Source: Apoda limacodes (taxonomy: Eukaryota > Arthropoda > Insecta > Lepidoptera > Limacodidae). From it: 64,000 nt of DNA. The notes below the pieces were generated by a model. The model saw nothing but the letters and a program-made list of their open reading frames with translations, did no database searches and had not been told where the DNA came from. Numbering within the stretch: position 1 is the stretch's first letter; every line of letters starts with the position of its first letter. The stretch is from assembly GCA_946406115.1 (NCBI GenBank), contig OX291543.1, positions 27,616,815 through 27,680,814 of the forward strand, written 5' to 3'. Made by a program: the position numbers and the translations under genes. Positions 11,091 through 22,373 of the stretch are shown here, one piece after another.

Positions 11091-11853
11091 TTATAATTTA
11101 CTTCACAATCATATCTAAAAACGTTTAGATTGCACAATCAGTGGGCGCTATTATATCAATGTCTGTTCGACACTTTATTGTAGTTCCATTTAAATCACGG
11201 AAAACTATATAATTATGACAAGATTCTTTTTTTAGTTTGTATAACGAACGAAAAAATAATTGTTTTTATGAATTTTGAAACAAAGAACTAAGTGCGATAA
11301 GTTAAAGTTTTTTAATATAAATTTATAGTGACACAATTCTTTACGTAACTTAAGGGTTTATTAATACATTTAAGTTATTTTGAAATAGGATACTTTTTGA
11401 TTATTTTCTTTATATATAGGGGACGGACCGAATGCTTGTTCACCATTTTATTGGTAAAAAATAATAAGAGGGTTTAGAATAAAGTTTTACGTTATTATTT
11501 TTTATTGGTTTCATTTGTCTGTGAATAAATTAATAATTCAAATCGATAATTTAAAATACTAAATTGTTTATTTAAAAATAGCAATAAGTTTATCCCTAAA
11601 ATTTAATGTGCAAATAAAGGAATATTTTCTTATCAGAACCTATAGTGGGCAATCTACGGGCAGTAGCAATTAAAAGCATCACAGCACACTAAAAGAAATA
11701 ATTAAAAAATCCAATATAACAGACAAAAAACTCAATTAAGAGCAGCGCAAAACAAATGGTATATCCAAACGAAGTAATCAAAATATCGTCAAACAATACA
11801 GACCACTTGAACTCCGCTTACCACTCGAGAACAACATATCAGTGCGTCACAAT

Positions 11854-11865
11854 CAACATGGCGGC
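11854..11865 (+). promoter_or_regulatory. CAACATGGCGGC, a match to the TISU start-site element
   Basis: Matches SAASATGGCGGC, a YY1-binding element at start codons of genes with very short 5' leaders. The ATG at 11858 opens only 23 codons before a TAA, so a gene would need splicing within that stretch. Similar atggcgg strings also occur in repeats here (19830, 32222), so chance is likely. Confidence 0.2.
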
Positions 11866-12340
11866 CATTTTATCGCAACATAACAGTATAGTAAAAAAAT
11901 ATTTCCAGCTGAGGGAGAACTGCAGTTAATATTAAATGACTGTCCATCAAAGCTGTATTGTAGATAGATTCACTGGCCTCGAAGCGGGATGCAGCCAATA
12001 CCGATTTTGTGATTTTTCCACCCCCCTACCGACTCCCCCTTCGAGGGGGCTGGGAGAGTGACATGTAAGCTTTAATGGGGCCTGAAGCGGCACGCCACCG
12101 CTGGCTACACACGAAAAAAAACAAAAAAAAAGGCCTCATTCATACGTGATTTCATGTGTAGGTTGCTTTCTGCGGGCTTGTTAAAAATGGAGCCCGTACA
12201 CGAAACCAGCTTGTTGTGGCCTGCCGGGTTTATTAACGTAGCTAGATAGCAACACTTTTTGAGTAAGTGTTACTTTTATTGTTATTTATTTAAAATTTCG
12301 AGCAAGTATCGTATATTTAAAATTTAACTTTAACTGTCTT

Positions 12341-12480
12341 TTTAGGGTTCCGTGCCCAAATGGTACCAACGAAGCCCTAATACTAAGCCTACGCTGTCTG
12401 TCTGTCTTTCTGTCTGACCATTAAAGGGCTTTTAGACCGAAATAGGTTAGAAGCCTGAAATTCTCACAGAATATGTGTTA
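12341..12480 (+). repeat. 'gggttccgt..ctgtctgtc' lepidopteran repeat
   Basis: Contains tttttagggttccgtgccca, taatactaagcctacgctgt and ctgtctgtctttctgtctga. Antisense pieces of the same repeat form the second half of the chimeric repeats at 4200-4330 and 10440-10545. Confidence 0.65.
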
Positions 12481-13014
12481 TAATAGGGGAATTAGTTTGT
12501 TAGAAATATTCAAAGCAAAGTAACGTCGGGCTAGATTAGGTATTGTATGGGTGACTGCTTAGTGGCACTTTTTGTTTTGTGTACTTAAATTGCGTAAATG
12601 GTGGAACGAAACCCACGGTGTGCGATTACGACTCGCACGTGACTGATTTTCTTAACTTTAACATAAAACCACTTTATTTTACTTTTTTTAGAAGGATTGA
12701 AGAATAATATGTTTTGAACAGTGCCTAATATTCTGCACTGCAACAAAATGAAAGAATCCGAACTGTCTACGACTAAATCAAAAAAGTCAGTCAGTAAAGT
12801 AAAATTTGAATTTTTACTCCCTGATACACAACTTATGTAAAAATCACTATAATTTTGACAAATATTAGTAGTTCTTGTTTACTTTCCTACATTTCGTGCG
12901 CTATTCAAGTAGGTAGGCAGTGTACTCCATTTTTATTTTTGTCGAAAGTGTCAGTCAGTAAAAGTTACAATAATTGAAGACAGTGAAGTGAGCGATGAAG
13001 TGAGTGCACGGCTG

Positions 13015-13020
13015 TATAAA
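13015..13020 (+). promoter_or_regulatory. Isolated TATA-box candidate
   Basis: ctgtataaaggcggtgccag followed by a GC-rich stretch has the look of a TATA core promoter. The first downstream ATG of note (13094) opens 26 codons ending in a hydrophobic run before a stop. No gene could be connected to it. Confidence 0.25.
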
Positions 13021-13199
13021 GGCGGTGCCAGTCGGGGCTAGCCACGGGGCTGGTTCATGCCGAACCTAAATAAATAACCCCTACTTAATACCCCACCCGA
13101 CACGATGCCAACACGCCACTTTTATGAACTCACAATGTTTCTCACTCACGTTGCACAGTGGTTTTTATGGTTTATTTTTTATTAGTTAAAACGGGAATA

Positions 13200-14859
13200 A
13201 TGGACTAAGTGACATTGTGACGTGTATATACATACAGCGTAATTCCACTTAAAATAACACGGGGTACCTATATTGTGTGACGATTATTCAGCATCCCTCT
13301 ACAGAATTTTAAAACTTTCGACGCTCTAAGGAACCTTGTTCATATTTCAAACGTCGATTGAAATGAAAAATAAGTTAACTTGATTCAGCTCTTACTTTTA
13401 GGATAATTTGGCAAGAAAAATAAAGTTTTTTTTTAAATTTCGAGAACCTTGTAAATGCATCTTAGTGAATAATGCGTGTTGTCGCCTCTCAGTGCGGTGA
13501 TAAAGCAAATTCTCCAGCATCAATTATAGCACTCTAATGTGTGCCTACGGGCCGACATGAAAGCGAGTAGAATTAACTGTCAGTTTCAGTTAAATACAAT
13601 TAGTAAACGGAGTTTACTGAAGCACTATCGACTGCAGTCAAGTGTAGCACAAAAGTCGTCACATAACTTCAATACATCTCAATTTTATTGTCAGTATCAT
13701 AGTATGGACTAAGCTTCTGGCGCCAGTTGATTTTAACTAAGGTGCAGAGGGGTGAAGCGAGCGGGTCTAGTCAATATGGGCGGAACTAGCGCGAATTTTA
13801 TAGTTCTTATTATTTAAACAAATACACATTTTGCAAATGTTAAATGTATAAGTTTTGTTATTATTCAAAAACTAATGACCTTTCGTTACTGAGGGTTTAT
13901 TTTGTTTTTCAGCAAAAACTTTGGATTTGTTTTCTCTCGAGGAAATTTACTTTTAATAACCATGTTTCTGTTATGTATTATTCACATCCTGTTATATCTT
14001 ACACATTAATTGCGTAACTAAAGCTTCAGTAATAACGATACAGCTTGGGATCTAACGAACGCAATAATTAAAAAAAACTCGGTTGGTACACGCTTTGAGT
14101 TAATGGATATGAATAAAAAATCAATTACATTATGTTTGAAAAATCATAATTCAGATCCAGACTTGAGTTAGCTCGACAGATTTGGGTTGTTATCTTTGTT
14201 GAGTTTGTGGTTGCCAGGACAAGGTTTGTATGGAAGAATTATTTTTGTAGTGCCACCAGAAAAGTTTTTGAAAATTTGGATGGCATTTTTGTATGAAAAT
14301 CGCAATAACCGGGCATGAACGAATAATATAAGTGTAGTAATTATTATTCATAATTAGAATGATAATATAATAATATATATGATTAGTTACAAATATGCAT
14401 AAAAAATGTTTCTAACTGCATTGGAAGTATCCATTATTTCTTGAGTTGTAGTAGGACACATAAATGGCAGACAGCTTTCTATAACCTTTTTTGTTTACCT
14501 ATTCTATTATATTTTTACTTGCAGGCATTATTATTCTAAAGGTTTATTTGTTACCTCGATTCCCTCAGTGATGCTAAATACTTATTGATAACTTGGTTTT
14601 GATAAGTTTCAAGCATATAATCATGCTCATGCGATGTTTATCTTAGCAATAAGTTTCTGTAAAAAAAAACAACAGTGGCACTCGGGGCCTGCCGCGGTAA
14701 AGCTATTGCATAGCATTTTTTATCAACTTATGCAATTATAATTTTTTATTTTTATTTGTGCAGTATTTTTTTTTCTTCTGATATTAATTCAAGTTACATT
14801 TTTGAGCGTAGTGATCGATAAGAAAACAATTTTTTTGAATAAATGAGAAGTTAATATCG
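13200..14859. other. No gene recognised
   Basis: AT-rich, with no frame or repeat that I can support. Confidence 0.55.
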
Positions 14860-14992
14860 TTTTAAAAATTTTCGTTGGCGGCAGCGGGGTGGGCCCAACA
14901 AAGTTGTACGCAGGTGCTCTCGACAAGGCACTGCGGCCGACGGATGGAAGGCGAGAGCCGCGTAATGGCCGGCCCACGCGACGTTCTTTATG
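14860..14992 (-). repeat. GC-rich segment, probable repeat
   Basis: gttggcggcagcggggtggg and aaggcactgcggccgacgga stand out from the AT-rich flanks. All three minus frames are open for 40 to 60 codons, which is what GC richness alone produces. The wording seems familiar from lepidopteran repeats, but there is no second copy here to prove it. Confidence 0.35.
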
Positions 14993-15465
14993 AAATGTAT
15001 TTTTTGCTACAAAATAACACTCTTTCGCAATAAAATAAAACTAAAATCGTCTAAAGTATTTATTATGGAACACGTAGACGAAATTTCATTGAAAAAAGTT
15101 AAATACCTAGCAAATAAAACTATTTCCCCGTAGAAGTATCTCTCTAAAAATAAAGACTTAGAGGAAACTTTGCGATTTTATTGTATCGAGTCAAGTTTAT
15201 TCAATCTTGTTTCGACTCTCATAACCTACTAATAAAACTCCAAAACTTATGATTGTCATCAAAAAAATATACAAAATTCAATTTTTTTTTGCCTTAAAAT
15301 TGATTTTCAGTACAGTCAAAATGTGGTTATGCATACGTCTAGTCGCACGCACACAAACACCGTGCCGTTGTTAGGTTTTTTCGTTACGAAATTTCTTGAT
15401 TCCGTCGCCGCGCTCAGAGCCCGCGATAAAAGCTATGCGCAATAGCTTAAAATATTATTTGACAA

Positions 15466-15600
15466 ATAATAGATAGATAGATATACCTATACTTTATTGC
15501 ACACCGAAACTGAATTATAAACAAATTAATATAATATATAATAGCTTTCTTTCTTTCCCAATTAAAATACCATTTAATAAAAAACGAGCACAGCATAAAC
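15466..15600 (-). mobile_element. LINE 3' tail fragment
   Basis: The minus strand reads ggtgtgcaataaagtatagg and ends in a (tatc)n run, the form of a LINE 3' end: AATAAAG followed by a short microsatellite tail. The coding part is absent. Confidence 0.45.
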
Positions 15601-16189
15601 CGCTTAAAAAATCTTCATTGATGTCGCTTTACTTCGATCGTCGATTTTACTTTCTTGAAATTGATCTCGCTAACAAACTTTACAATACTTTAAGAACTGT
15701 CCCTCAATTTTCAATAATATCATGTTATGTAAATAACATTTCAAATGTTACACAAACATGTATATCTACTCATGCTCAATGACTTATCCAGGTTTTGCTA
15801 TCGTAACGCTTTCTGACACAGGAGACATTTTCTAGTAGTTCTGAGCAATCTACTGTGTCTATTGTCAACTACACACGGTGCAACAGTCAACAATTATATA
15901 GTGCTTACGAGCTATGTCGGCCGGTGACGAGGTGCTAATACCATCAGTGTATGCTAATTAAGCCAATTAATGTGCCGTGCTAGCTCAGGTAGATCTTAAC
16001 TACCTTGTCTTATGAGCAGAGAGCGTTGCACGATTCTGTGTCGTGAAACAAATTAATTGTATTCATTAAGTGATTCAATGCAAGTATTCATTCAATGAAT
16101 TGTATTGTAATTGTAACAAATATATCTGACTTGTTGGTAAACTTGCAATGGGATTTCAGCAGTTATTTGGTTAAGGGATACCAAACGAG

Positions 16190-16211
16190 TATAGTATAGT
16201 ATAGTATAGTC
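16190..16211 (+). repeat. (atagt)n microsatellite
   Basis: About four and a half copies of atagt. Confidence 0.9.
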
Positions 16212-16482
16212 TATACACTTGGGATACTTATGATTTTGACCTTGTTACGAGGCAAATCATAAGTTGTGTTGTCAATCTTATTGCTATTGTATGTTGTTTC
16301 TTACTTTATATTTCTCATATATATTTGTATGTATTGCTTTATACTGTTATGTAGGTTATCATTCTAATCAACTCAATGTCAATAAATATGCTATTTTAAA
16401 AAAAGACGGTTTTAAATTATTATAAAATTATATCTTTCTTTATTATTTTCCTTTGTTCTATTTATAAATGTTTAGTTCATAA

Positions 16483-16742
16483 TCCTTAATAATATTATTA
16501 ATGCGAAAGTTACTCCGTCTGTCTGTCTATCTGTCTGTCTGTCAGTTACCTCTGCACGCTTAAACCGCTGTACCTACCGTTTAAAATTAAATTTGGCATG
16601 GAGATAGTTTGACTCCCGGGGAAGGACATAGGCAACTTGAAAACGTAAAGTGTAAGTTGATTTTTTTTTTGGGGAGTCGCCGTTGAAATCCTACACAGAT
16701 AACTGAATTCAGGGCGGGTGGAACCGTGGGCAAAAGCTAGTT
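16483..16742 (-). repeat. CCAGCGGC-type SINE-like repeat
   Basis: The reverse complement starts ctagcttttgcccacggttc, passes cctatgtccttccccgggag and ends in a (gaca)n tract and aataatattattaagg. The middle part before the cccggg landmark is shortened. Confidence 0.8.
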
Positions 16743-17269
16743 GAATATATAGAAAACAAAAATTCTGTAGGCTAAATATTCAATATTTATATATCCATCG
16801 ATGAGACCGCAATGGAATTGGAAATTACTCATACAGTAAAAAGAACAGTGCAGTTTCAGGGATCTTTCTCCTGCAATAGCTTAGGTTGTGGTATGAGATA
16901 ACGAGGTTTTCCTAGGGTTCTTCAGATAGGGACTAATCAAAAATAAGTTATTTAGGAAAATTAAGACCAGAGAGCTTTTTAAATACTTTTAGTAAATCTC
17001 TTTACAATTTTTTTAGATATTCGCAATTACTCTCATTCTACTACTATTCAATCCTAACTTATTACGTATACGACACGTACTTGACCGTTTTTCATTATTA
17101 AAGTCACACTCAGATATCTATGTAATTCTTCTCTTTTTTTCCTTCTTGTAATCTCCTAAATCGATATCAAATTAATTTTTCATGTAACGATAGTCTCCAT
17201 AAAAACATCTACATCCTGTGTACAAAATGAAATCGAACCATAATATAGATAATCGAACTACACGCAGTT

Positions 17270-17520
17270 GAGTAAATTCAAGTTGCGGACGCGGTCTACT
17301 TAGCGTAACTATTCCCCAAAACCAAGGTCCAACCGTAAATGGAATGCTAGTTTTCATCGCGGCTAACCGGGTAAACCGTGCACGCGGTTCGCGGGTCGTG
17401 CCCGGTAGACGGGTAGTAGCGCTTCCCGCTGTGGCCACGTTATGGTTGACAAGGGGACTGGTTATACTGACAGCGTGCGTGCTACTCGTGGCGTGGTGTT
17501 TGTTGAAGTTTAGTTAAGTG
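17270..17520. promoter_or_regulatory. CpG-rich segment, possible promoter
   Basis: Contains cggctaaccgggtaaaccgt, cacgcggttcgcgggtcgtg and cgcttcccgctgtggccacg in AT-rich surroundings. The minus-strand frame at 17172-17438 (88 codons) is open through it but resembles no family. It could be a regulatory element or alternative first exon of the gene spanning this area. Confidence 0.25.
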
Positions 17521-18044
17521 AACTACATTTATTTAAGTGTTAGTAATAAGAAGGAAAAACTAATTTACTGTCAAAGGTTTATTATATTATACATGGATAC
17601 ACGGTGACGATTAAATTAGTATTAAATAAAATAAATGAGACCGGATGTGTTGATTCGTAGATACATGGCACAAGTAAAGATAAGAAGGCAATGCTTTTTA
17701 GTGCGTAAAGCGATAGCTTTCCTAAAGAAGTTTTAGAAAAAAAGGTCTTTTACTTGATTTTCGATTACTCTAAACAGATTAATCATTTTAATTAAATACA
17801 ATTTACCTAAATTTGGTAGATTTTAAAGCATAAAATAAAACTTAAACGCAATCCGCGATATTATTACAATACTCACAGCTTAGGAAGAAAATCTCATTTA
17901 TATGTAAGTATAAATACTGAAATGCTGAATGTCTAAAAACAGGATTCCATAAAAAAGAAAATGCACTAGGTACACAAAAATGGTACCGCAAAATATTTAA
18001 ATGAAGAATTTTCAAAGTAAAAATTCAAACGACTAAACGACCGC

Positions 18045-18130
18045 AGCAAGCACGGCCCCGCCTCTTCCGAAGACGTAGCTTTCCCGACTTTTCCATTGGC
18101 TGGCGAAAGCGAAGGCGGGCGCTTCTTCAA
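18045..18130. promoter_or_regulatory. GC-box and CCAAT-box cluster, possible promoter
   Basis: ggccccgcctcttccg, then ttttccattggctggcg and gcgaaggcgggcgcttc lie within 75 bases, combining a GC box, an ETS-like core and an inverted CCAAT box. No exon was found next to it. Confidence 0.25.
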
Positions 18131-18868
18131 GTCTTCAAGGCTAACTTTTCATTTGTACGTTTCTAAAATATTGCTGTAGATTAAAGCCAAGGCGGAAGTT
18201 TTGCGGTTGCTCTCAAAACGATTTTTTGTATGTAAAACGATGCAATACGCTAGCATTTCTTTCATGGGCTTTAATGAAACTGTAGGTTGTATATTCACGC
18301 GGTCAGATTTCTCATTGATGAAAAGGAAATACTTAGTTGGATCTCATAAGGAAATAAAGTAAGTAAACCAAGATTCAGCAATTTAAAAAAGGTTTAAAGT
18401 AAGTTGCTTTTAGCGTTTCGTATCTTAAAAGGAAAAACGAATCCTTTACAAGATCACCTCCTTGTCCGCCCGTCTGCCACAGAGGATTTTCTCGAAAACG
18501 AAGTTACGTAGAAACTTGTTGTTCTAGCTAAATCCTAAATATCTTGAAAATAACTATATACAAATATTTTTAGATTAATATGAGGGTCAGTTTGATACCA
18601 ATTAAATAAAACTTTAATGACACATATTGTGTGGGGTGTCATATTTCATAAAATTAACTGTAAAGATTTTGAAATGTTTTTTTACAATTTATGGTTTAGT
18701 GGTCTCGCAAAAAAATATCGTTTCATCCCCTAGGTTTCCTATGACATACGTACTTTTTATTGTTTTAGTACAAGTCCGGGGTTTTTTTTTTGTTTTAGTA
18801 CAAGTCCCCGGTGTTTTGTTACGCTATGCCAAAACTTTGTATTCATATAGCAATATCTTTATGAATAA

Positions 18869-19255
18869 ACCGGCCAAGTGCGAGTCTGTTCCGCGCACCG
18901 AGGGTTCCGTACAAACTCATTATATGTAGAACGTAATTTACTTTCCTTTACCATGAGAACAAGTCTTTCAAGTTTATGACCAGTTTTTGGATTTTTTCCC
19001 ATATTTGTGATGTAACATCTTGCTTCTTGCCAAATTTCATGATTCTAGGTCAACGGGAAGTACTCCATAGGTTTTGATTTATTTGTGTCACAATATGCGA
19101 CAAAACTTAACTTGCATTGACTTAGAAGCTTGATATTTTTGACAACTTAAGTTGACCACAGACTTTAGTATTTGATATTAATTTCAACTTGATACCTCTG
19201 GTGTTCCTGTGTAAAAGGGTCTTGACAAACAGCCAGACAAACGTTTTTTAAATGT
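18869..19255 (+). repeat. 'ccggccaagtgcgagtc' repeat, copy with head
   Basis: Starts ccggccaagtgcgagtctgt and gcgcaccgagggttccgtac, contains catgattctaggtcaacggg and gacttagaagcttgatattt, and runs to gggtcttgacaaacagccag. It lies immediately left of a foldback element. Confidence 0.75.
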
Positions 19256-19411
19256 GTTATAACTACAAATAGTCAAGTCGATATCCAGTAATATCTGGAA
19301 AGTATTCCGAAGTTAATGAAATTTTGGTGTGTTATTAAGGGATACTCTGGGGCGTAGAATCTAAGTTTTTGACCTCGAGGACCCTGTTCTAACTTGAGGG
19401 GGGACAACAAA

Positions 19412-19528
19412 CTTCAAAATTTTCTCTTGACAAGTTATTGGAATAGGTCCGAAAATCGAAATCGAAAATTTTGTTCGTTCTTGGAGAATCATTTGCAATC
19501 ATTTTTAGAGTGATGTCTGTGTGTGCGT

Positions 19529-19560
<32 letters not shown>

Positions 19561-19900
19561 ACGTATGTATGTATGTAGACATATTTTGGCTTTCGATTCC
19601 TCAATAACTACTGGACCGAATCGCTCTAGTGACATATCAATCGATACGCCAGTTCATGACTTAGATCTGAAAGGAGTCTGAAATAAATCGGTTCAGCGGT
19701 TCGTTTTTTATCCGTAAAAAACTGACTTTTTTATGCACGCAACATAAATTTCATGTATAATTTCATGTATCGAGGGGTAGTTAAGGGTTTTCGAGGGTAC
19801 TGATTTTTATTAGTTTTTTAAAATTCAAAATGGCGGACCCAATATGACGTAATTTTTTTTTTTCTAAAAGAATTTTTCTCAAGAGAAGTTGCTTGTACGG
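19412..19900. repeat. Inserted repeat within the foldback, related to 34680-34785
   Basis: ggaccgaatcgctctagtga, tatcaatcgatacgcca and catgacttagatctgaaa recur as the reverse complement at 34685-34780. This segment has no partner in the right arm of the foldback. Confidence 0.55.
19515..19560 (+). repeat. (gt)n microsatellite
   Basis: About 20 GT repeats with a few interruptions, then (gtat)n. It gives a meaningless His/Thr-rich frame on the minus strand. Confidence 0.95.
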
Positions 19901-20654
19901 TACTTGCTGCCGAACCAATTTTTTCAGTTTTTCATTTGTATCTCCTAAACTAAGTATTTCATATGTCTTTCAGAAAGTTGTAGAATGCTAAATTTTCGCT
20001 AGTCAAAAGTATGTTTTGTTTCAAAAGTAACTGAGATACAACAGATCAAAGTTTGAAGCCGCGTCTCGTATGAAACACAAAATATTTTTTTTTGGATTTA
20101 CTATCAATTTAAAAAAATATTGTTAATTCTACACATTAAAAATTATAAATTTGCGTTTTGCAAGTTCTTTTTAATTTATTTAATAAGAAAAAGGCATTAA
20201 TTTGATTTTTTTGTTGATTTAAAAAAATTATAACAAACAAACTAACAAGTTTTTATGACTTCTATAACGTTTTCTTGTTAAGTAAATATATAAAAAGAGC
20301 TTTTTGAAGCAAAACATTTGATTTGATGACATTATGACGAATTCTTCTTCAAACTTTGATATGTTGTATCTCAGTTAGTTTTGAAACAAAACATACGTAG
20401 TGAAAAATTATGAAAAATTATTATTCTACATCTTTTTCAAAGACATAGTACACATAAAACAATTGATTAAGGAGATATAAACGAAAAACAAAAAAAAGGT
20501 TTTTTTGTTCTCCCCTCAAGTTAGCACAGTGGCCTCGAGATCAAAAATTTAGTCTGTAGGTATATCCTAGAATGACGAGCCAAAATTTCACTAACTTCGG
20601 AATACTTTCCTTCCCCATACATCTAATTATATCGACCAGACTAAAATTAAAGAA

Positions 20655-20960
20655 ATTGGGAGTAAGACCTTGGTTTGTGTCAAAATTCATGATTCTAGAA
20701 AGACGAGAAGTACCCCAAAGGTTTTAATTTAGTTTTAAATGCCAAAAAATGTAACAAAAATTGCAGTATTTTTTTATTGCGTTGACTTAGAAGCTTGGTT
20801 TTTTTACAGCTCCAAGGGACTGACCTTAGTATTTGTCATTATTTTTAACTTGATACCTTTACGCGTTCCAGGGTCTTTACAGACAGATAGATAGACGGAC
20901 AGAAAGACTGATCGACGGACAGCCAAAAAAGTGATCCTTATAAGGTTTCTATTTTTCTTT
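20655..20960 (+). repeat. Second copy of the 'gccaagtgcgagtc' repeat, 3' part
   Basis: Shares caaaattcatgattctag, gcgttgacttagaagcttgg, aacttgatacctttacgcgt and the (gaca/gata)n tract with 19005-19245 in the same orientation, and ends gtgatccttataaggttt. The two copies are too diverged to be a recent duplication. Confidence 0.7.
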
Positions 20961-21402
20961 TTGAGGACTTTTTATTAATAAAGATTAACAAATACGTGTT
21001 TTCTCTTAAATAACTATTAGCACATTGCTGTTATAATATATGTAGGTGCGTAATGATGAGGTTTTCTTATACAAGTTATTATACTTTACTAGTTTTAGCC
21101 GTGTATGCATGTTTGTATATCATCATGGTTTTTATCCCCAGAAGGGGGTAACCAGTGGCTGAATACACTTCCACGTCATAATGTTGGGAAATAAATAAGT
21201 CTTGCGTGACAGGGGGTGAGGTGAGCCTGTCGCCGAAACAAATTGTAAGTAAGGTGGCTTTCGTTCATTACGTCATTAAAGACTTTAAAGTAAAAAAAGA
21301 ATAATTAGTGAAATAGGAGCCTACACTTAGAACCCATTGCTAGTTCCTGAAGAATAATAAAAGGTAAATCAGGGTCGGGCAGGGGAAAATATATTATTAA
21401 TT

Positions 21403-21475
21403 TTATATGGTTAACAACATATCTTACATATTTACACTAAATGTAAATATGTAAGATATGTTTTTAACCATATAA
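21403..21475. repeat. Near-perfect hairpin, 34-bp stem and 5-nt loop
   Basis: The arm ttatatggttaacaacatat and on to 21436 pairs with 21442-21475 with a single mismatch; the loop is ctaaa. No longer inverted repeat surrounds it. It could be a very small MITE remnant or a hairpin RNA precursor. Confidence 0.9.
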
Positions 21476-21479
21476 ATGC

Positions 21480-22373
21480 CTTAAGACTACAGTATTAGAT
21501 CCTTTTAAAAATAAGTGATTAGATTTTAAAAAATCGACAACAGGTGAGTCACTCGGGCGTACAAATTTCTGTTCACCTTTTTTTCCAAAACGTTTGTAAC
21601 AATTTTCATAAAACTTTTGTTCGTAGCAGTTTGTGAAACAAACACGGTAGAAAACCGATAAAAGTTAGTACCTACCTACCATACAAACAAAACATATTCA
21701 TATTTACTAACCTGAATTGTTGTCTGTCTGTATTGTGCACCGCACCTAATATCAGTACCATGAGGTCAATAATTCATGATTTCTTTCGCCGTTTATGGTT
21801 TCTTTGTTGATCTTATTTGGTTATGTGTAAAGTGCAATGTGTGGCAGAGTAGAGTCGCATCAACTATAAGCCTATTAAACCCAAATTTAATAATAAAGCC
21901 ATGTAAGGCTCAAATACTGTATAATAGATGCTATTATATTGATAAATAAATTATATACTATTATAGATAATGGGCAGCGGCATCCTTCTCAGTACCTTTG
22001 TGCAACCTGTTATCGCCACAAAAAGGGGCGGGTAGGAATCAGCTTGCTCTTTTTCGGGAATTCGATGAATTTCATTATTATCATTAGCGAACAGGAGGCT
22101 AGAATGTCGTTGTCCAAAAAGATTTTCGCGAAGTGTTTATCAGCTGCGACGTAGGCTCCTGACGACTCAACGCTCCGCGAAGAAGTCGAGAAGGATGGGT
22201 CCATCCATATTGTGTGTAGTGAATTCATGCAATTTCGTAGTCAGCGCTGAACATCTTGCCCAAACTGATTTTGACGGCATTGACTTTCTTTGGCGGATGT
22301 TTCTCTAGCTATTTTACTGTCAGAGTTTTCCAGCTCCCAATTAGGCTTCTGACGTGGCTCAATGACTGCTGCC
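21480..22373. other. No recognised gene; one unknown minus-strand frame
   Basis: A minus-strand frame at 22241-22370 contains EPRQKPNWELENSDSKIARE and ends before GC-mixed sequence at 22000-22240. It matches nothing I know and abuts the LINE 3' end at 22374; it may be an older repeat. Confidence 0.4.

Larger units (their letters stand above)
10546..13014. other. Otherwise no gene recognised
   Basis: Apart from the elements listed separately, this stretch has no frame with coding character. A GC-richer patch at 11985-12110 gives short frames on the plus strand that end within 40 codons. Confidence 0.5.
19297..20610. mobile_element. Foldback element with interrupted left arm
   Basis: Terminal arms: 19297-19410 (ggaaagtattccgaagttaa, tgaaattttgg, gacctcgagg, ctaacttgagggg) is the reverse complement of 20500-20610. 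Inner arms: 19905-20065 (atctcctaaa, aactgagatacaacagatca, aagtttgaag) pairs with 20345-20500. The left side is enlarged by a separate insertion, about 19412-19900, that carries a GT microsatellite and shares sequence with 34680-34785. There is no protein-coding content. Confidence 0.75.

Noticed and set aside
14789..14977. 62-codon minus-strand frame starting MGRPLRGSRLPS
   Set aside because: All three minus frames are open here because of GC richness; no family resemblance, probable repeat.
15915..15960. Short GC-rich ORF MSAGDEVLIPSVYAN
   Set aside because: Fifteen codons with no good splice donor; too short to support.
17172..17438. 88-codon minus-strand frame
   Set aside because: Low similarity to anything known and its second half is AT-rich non-coding-like sequence; kept only as a composition feature.
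19389..19604. Minus-strand frame with HTHTHT repeats
   Set aside because: Translation of a GT microsatellite within a mobile element.
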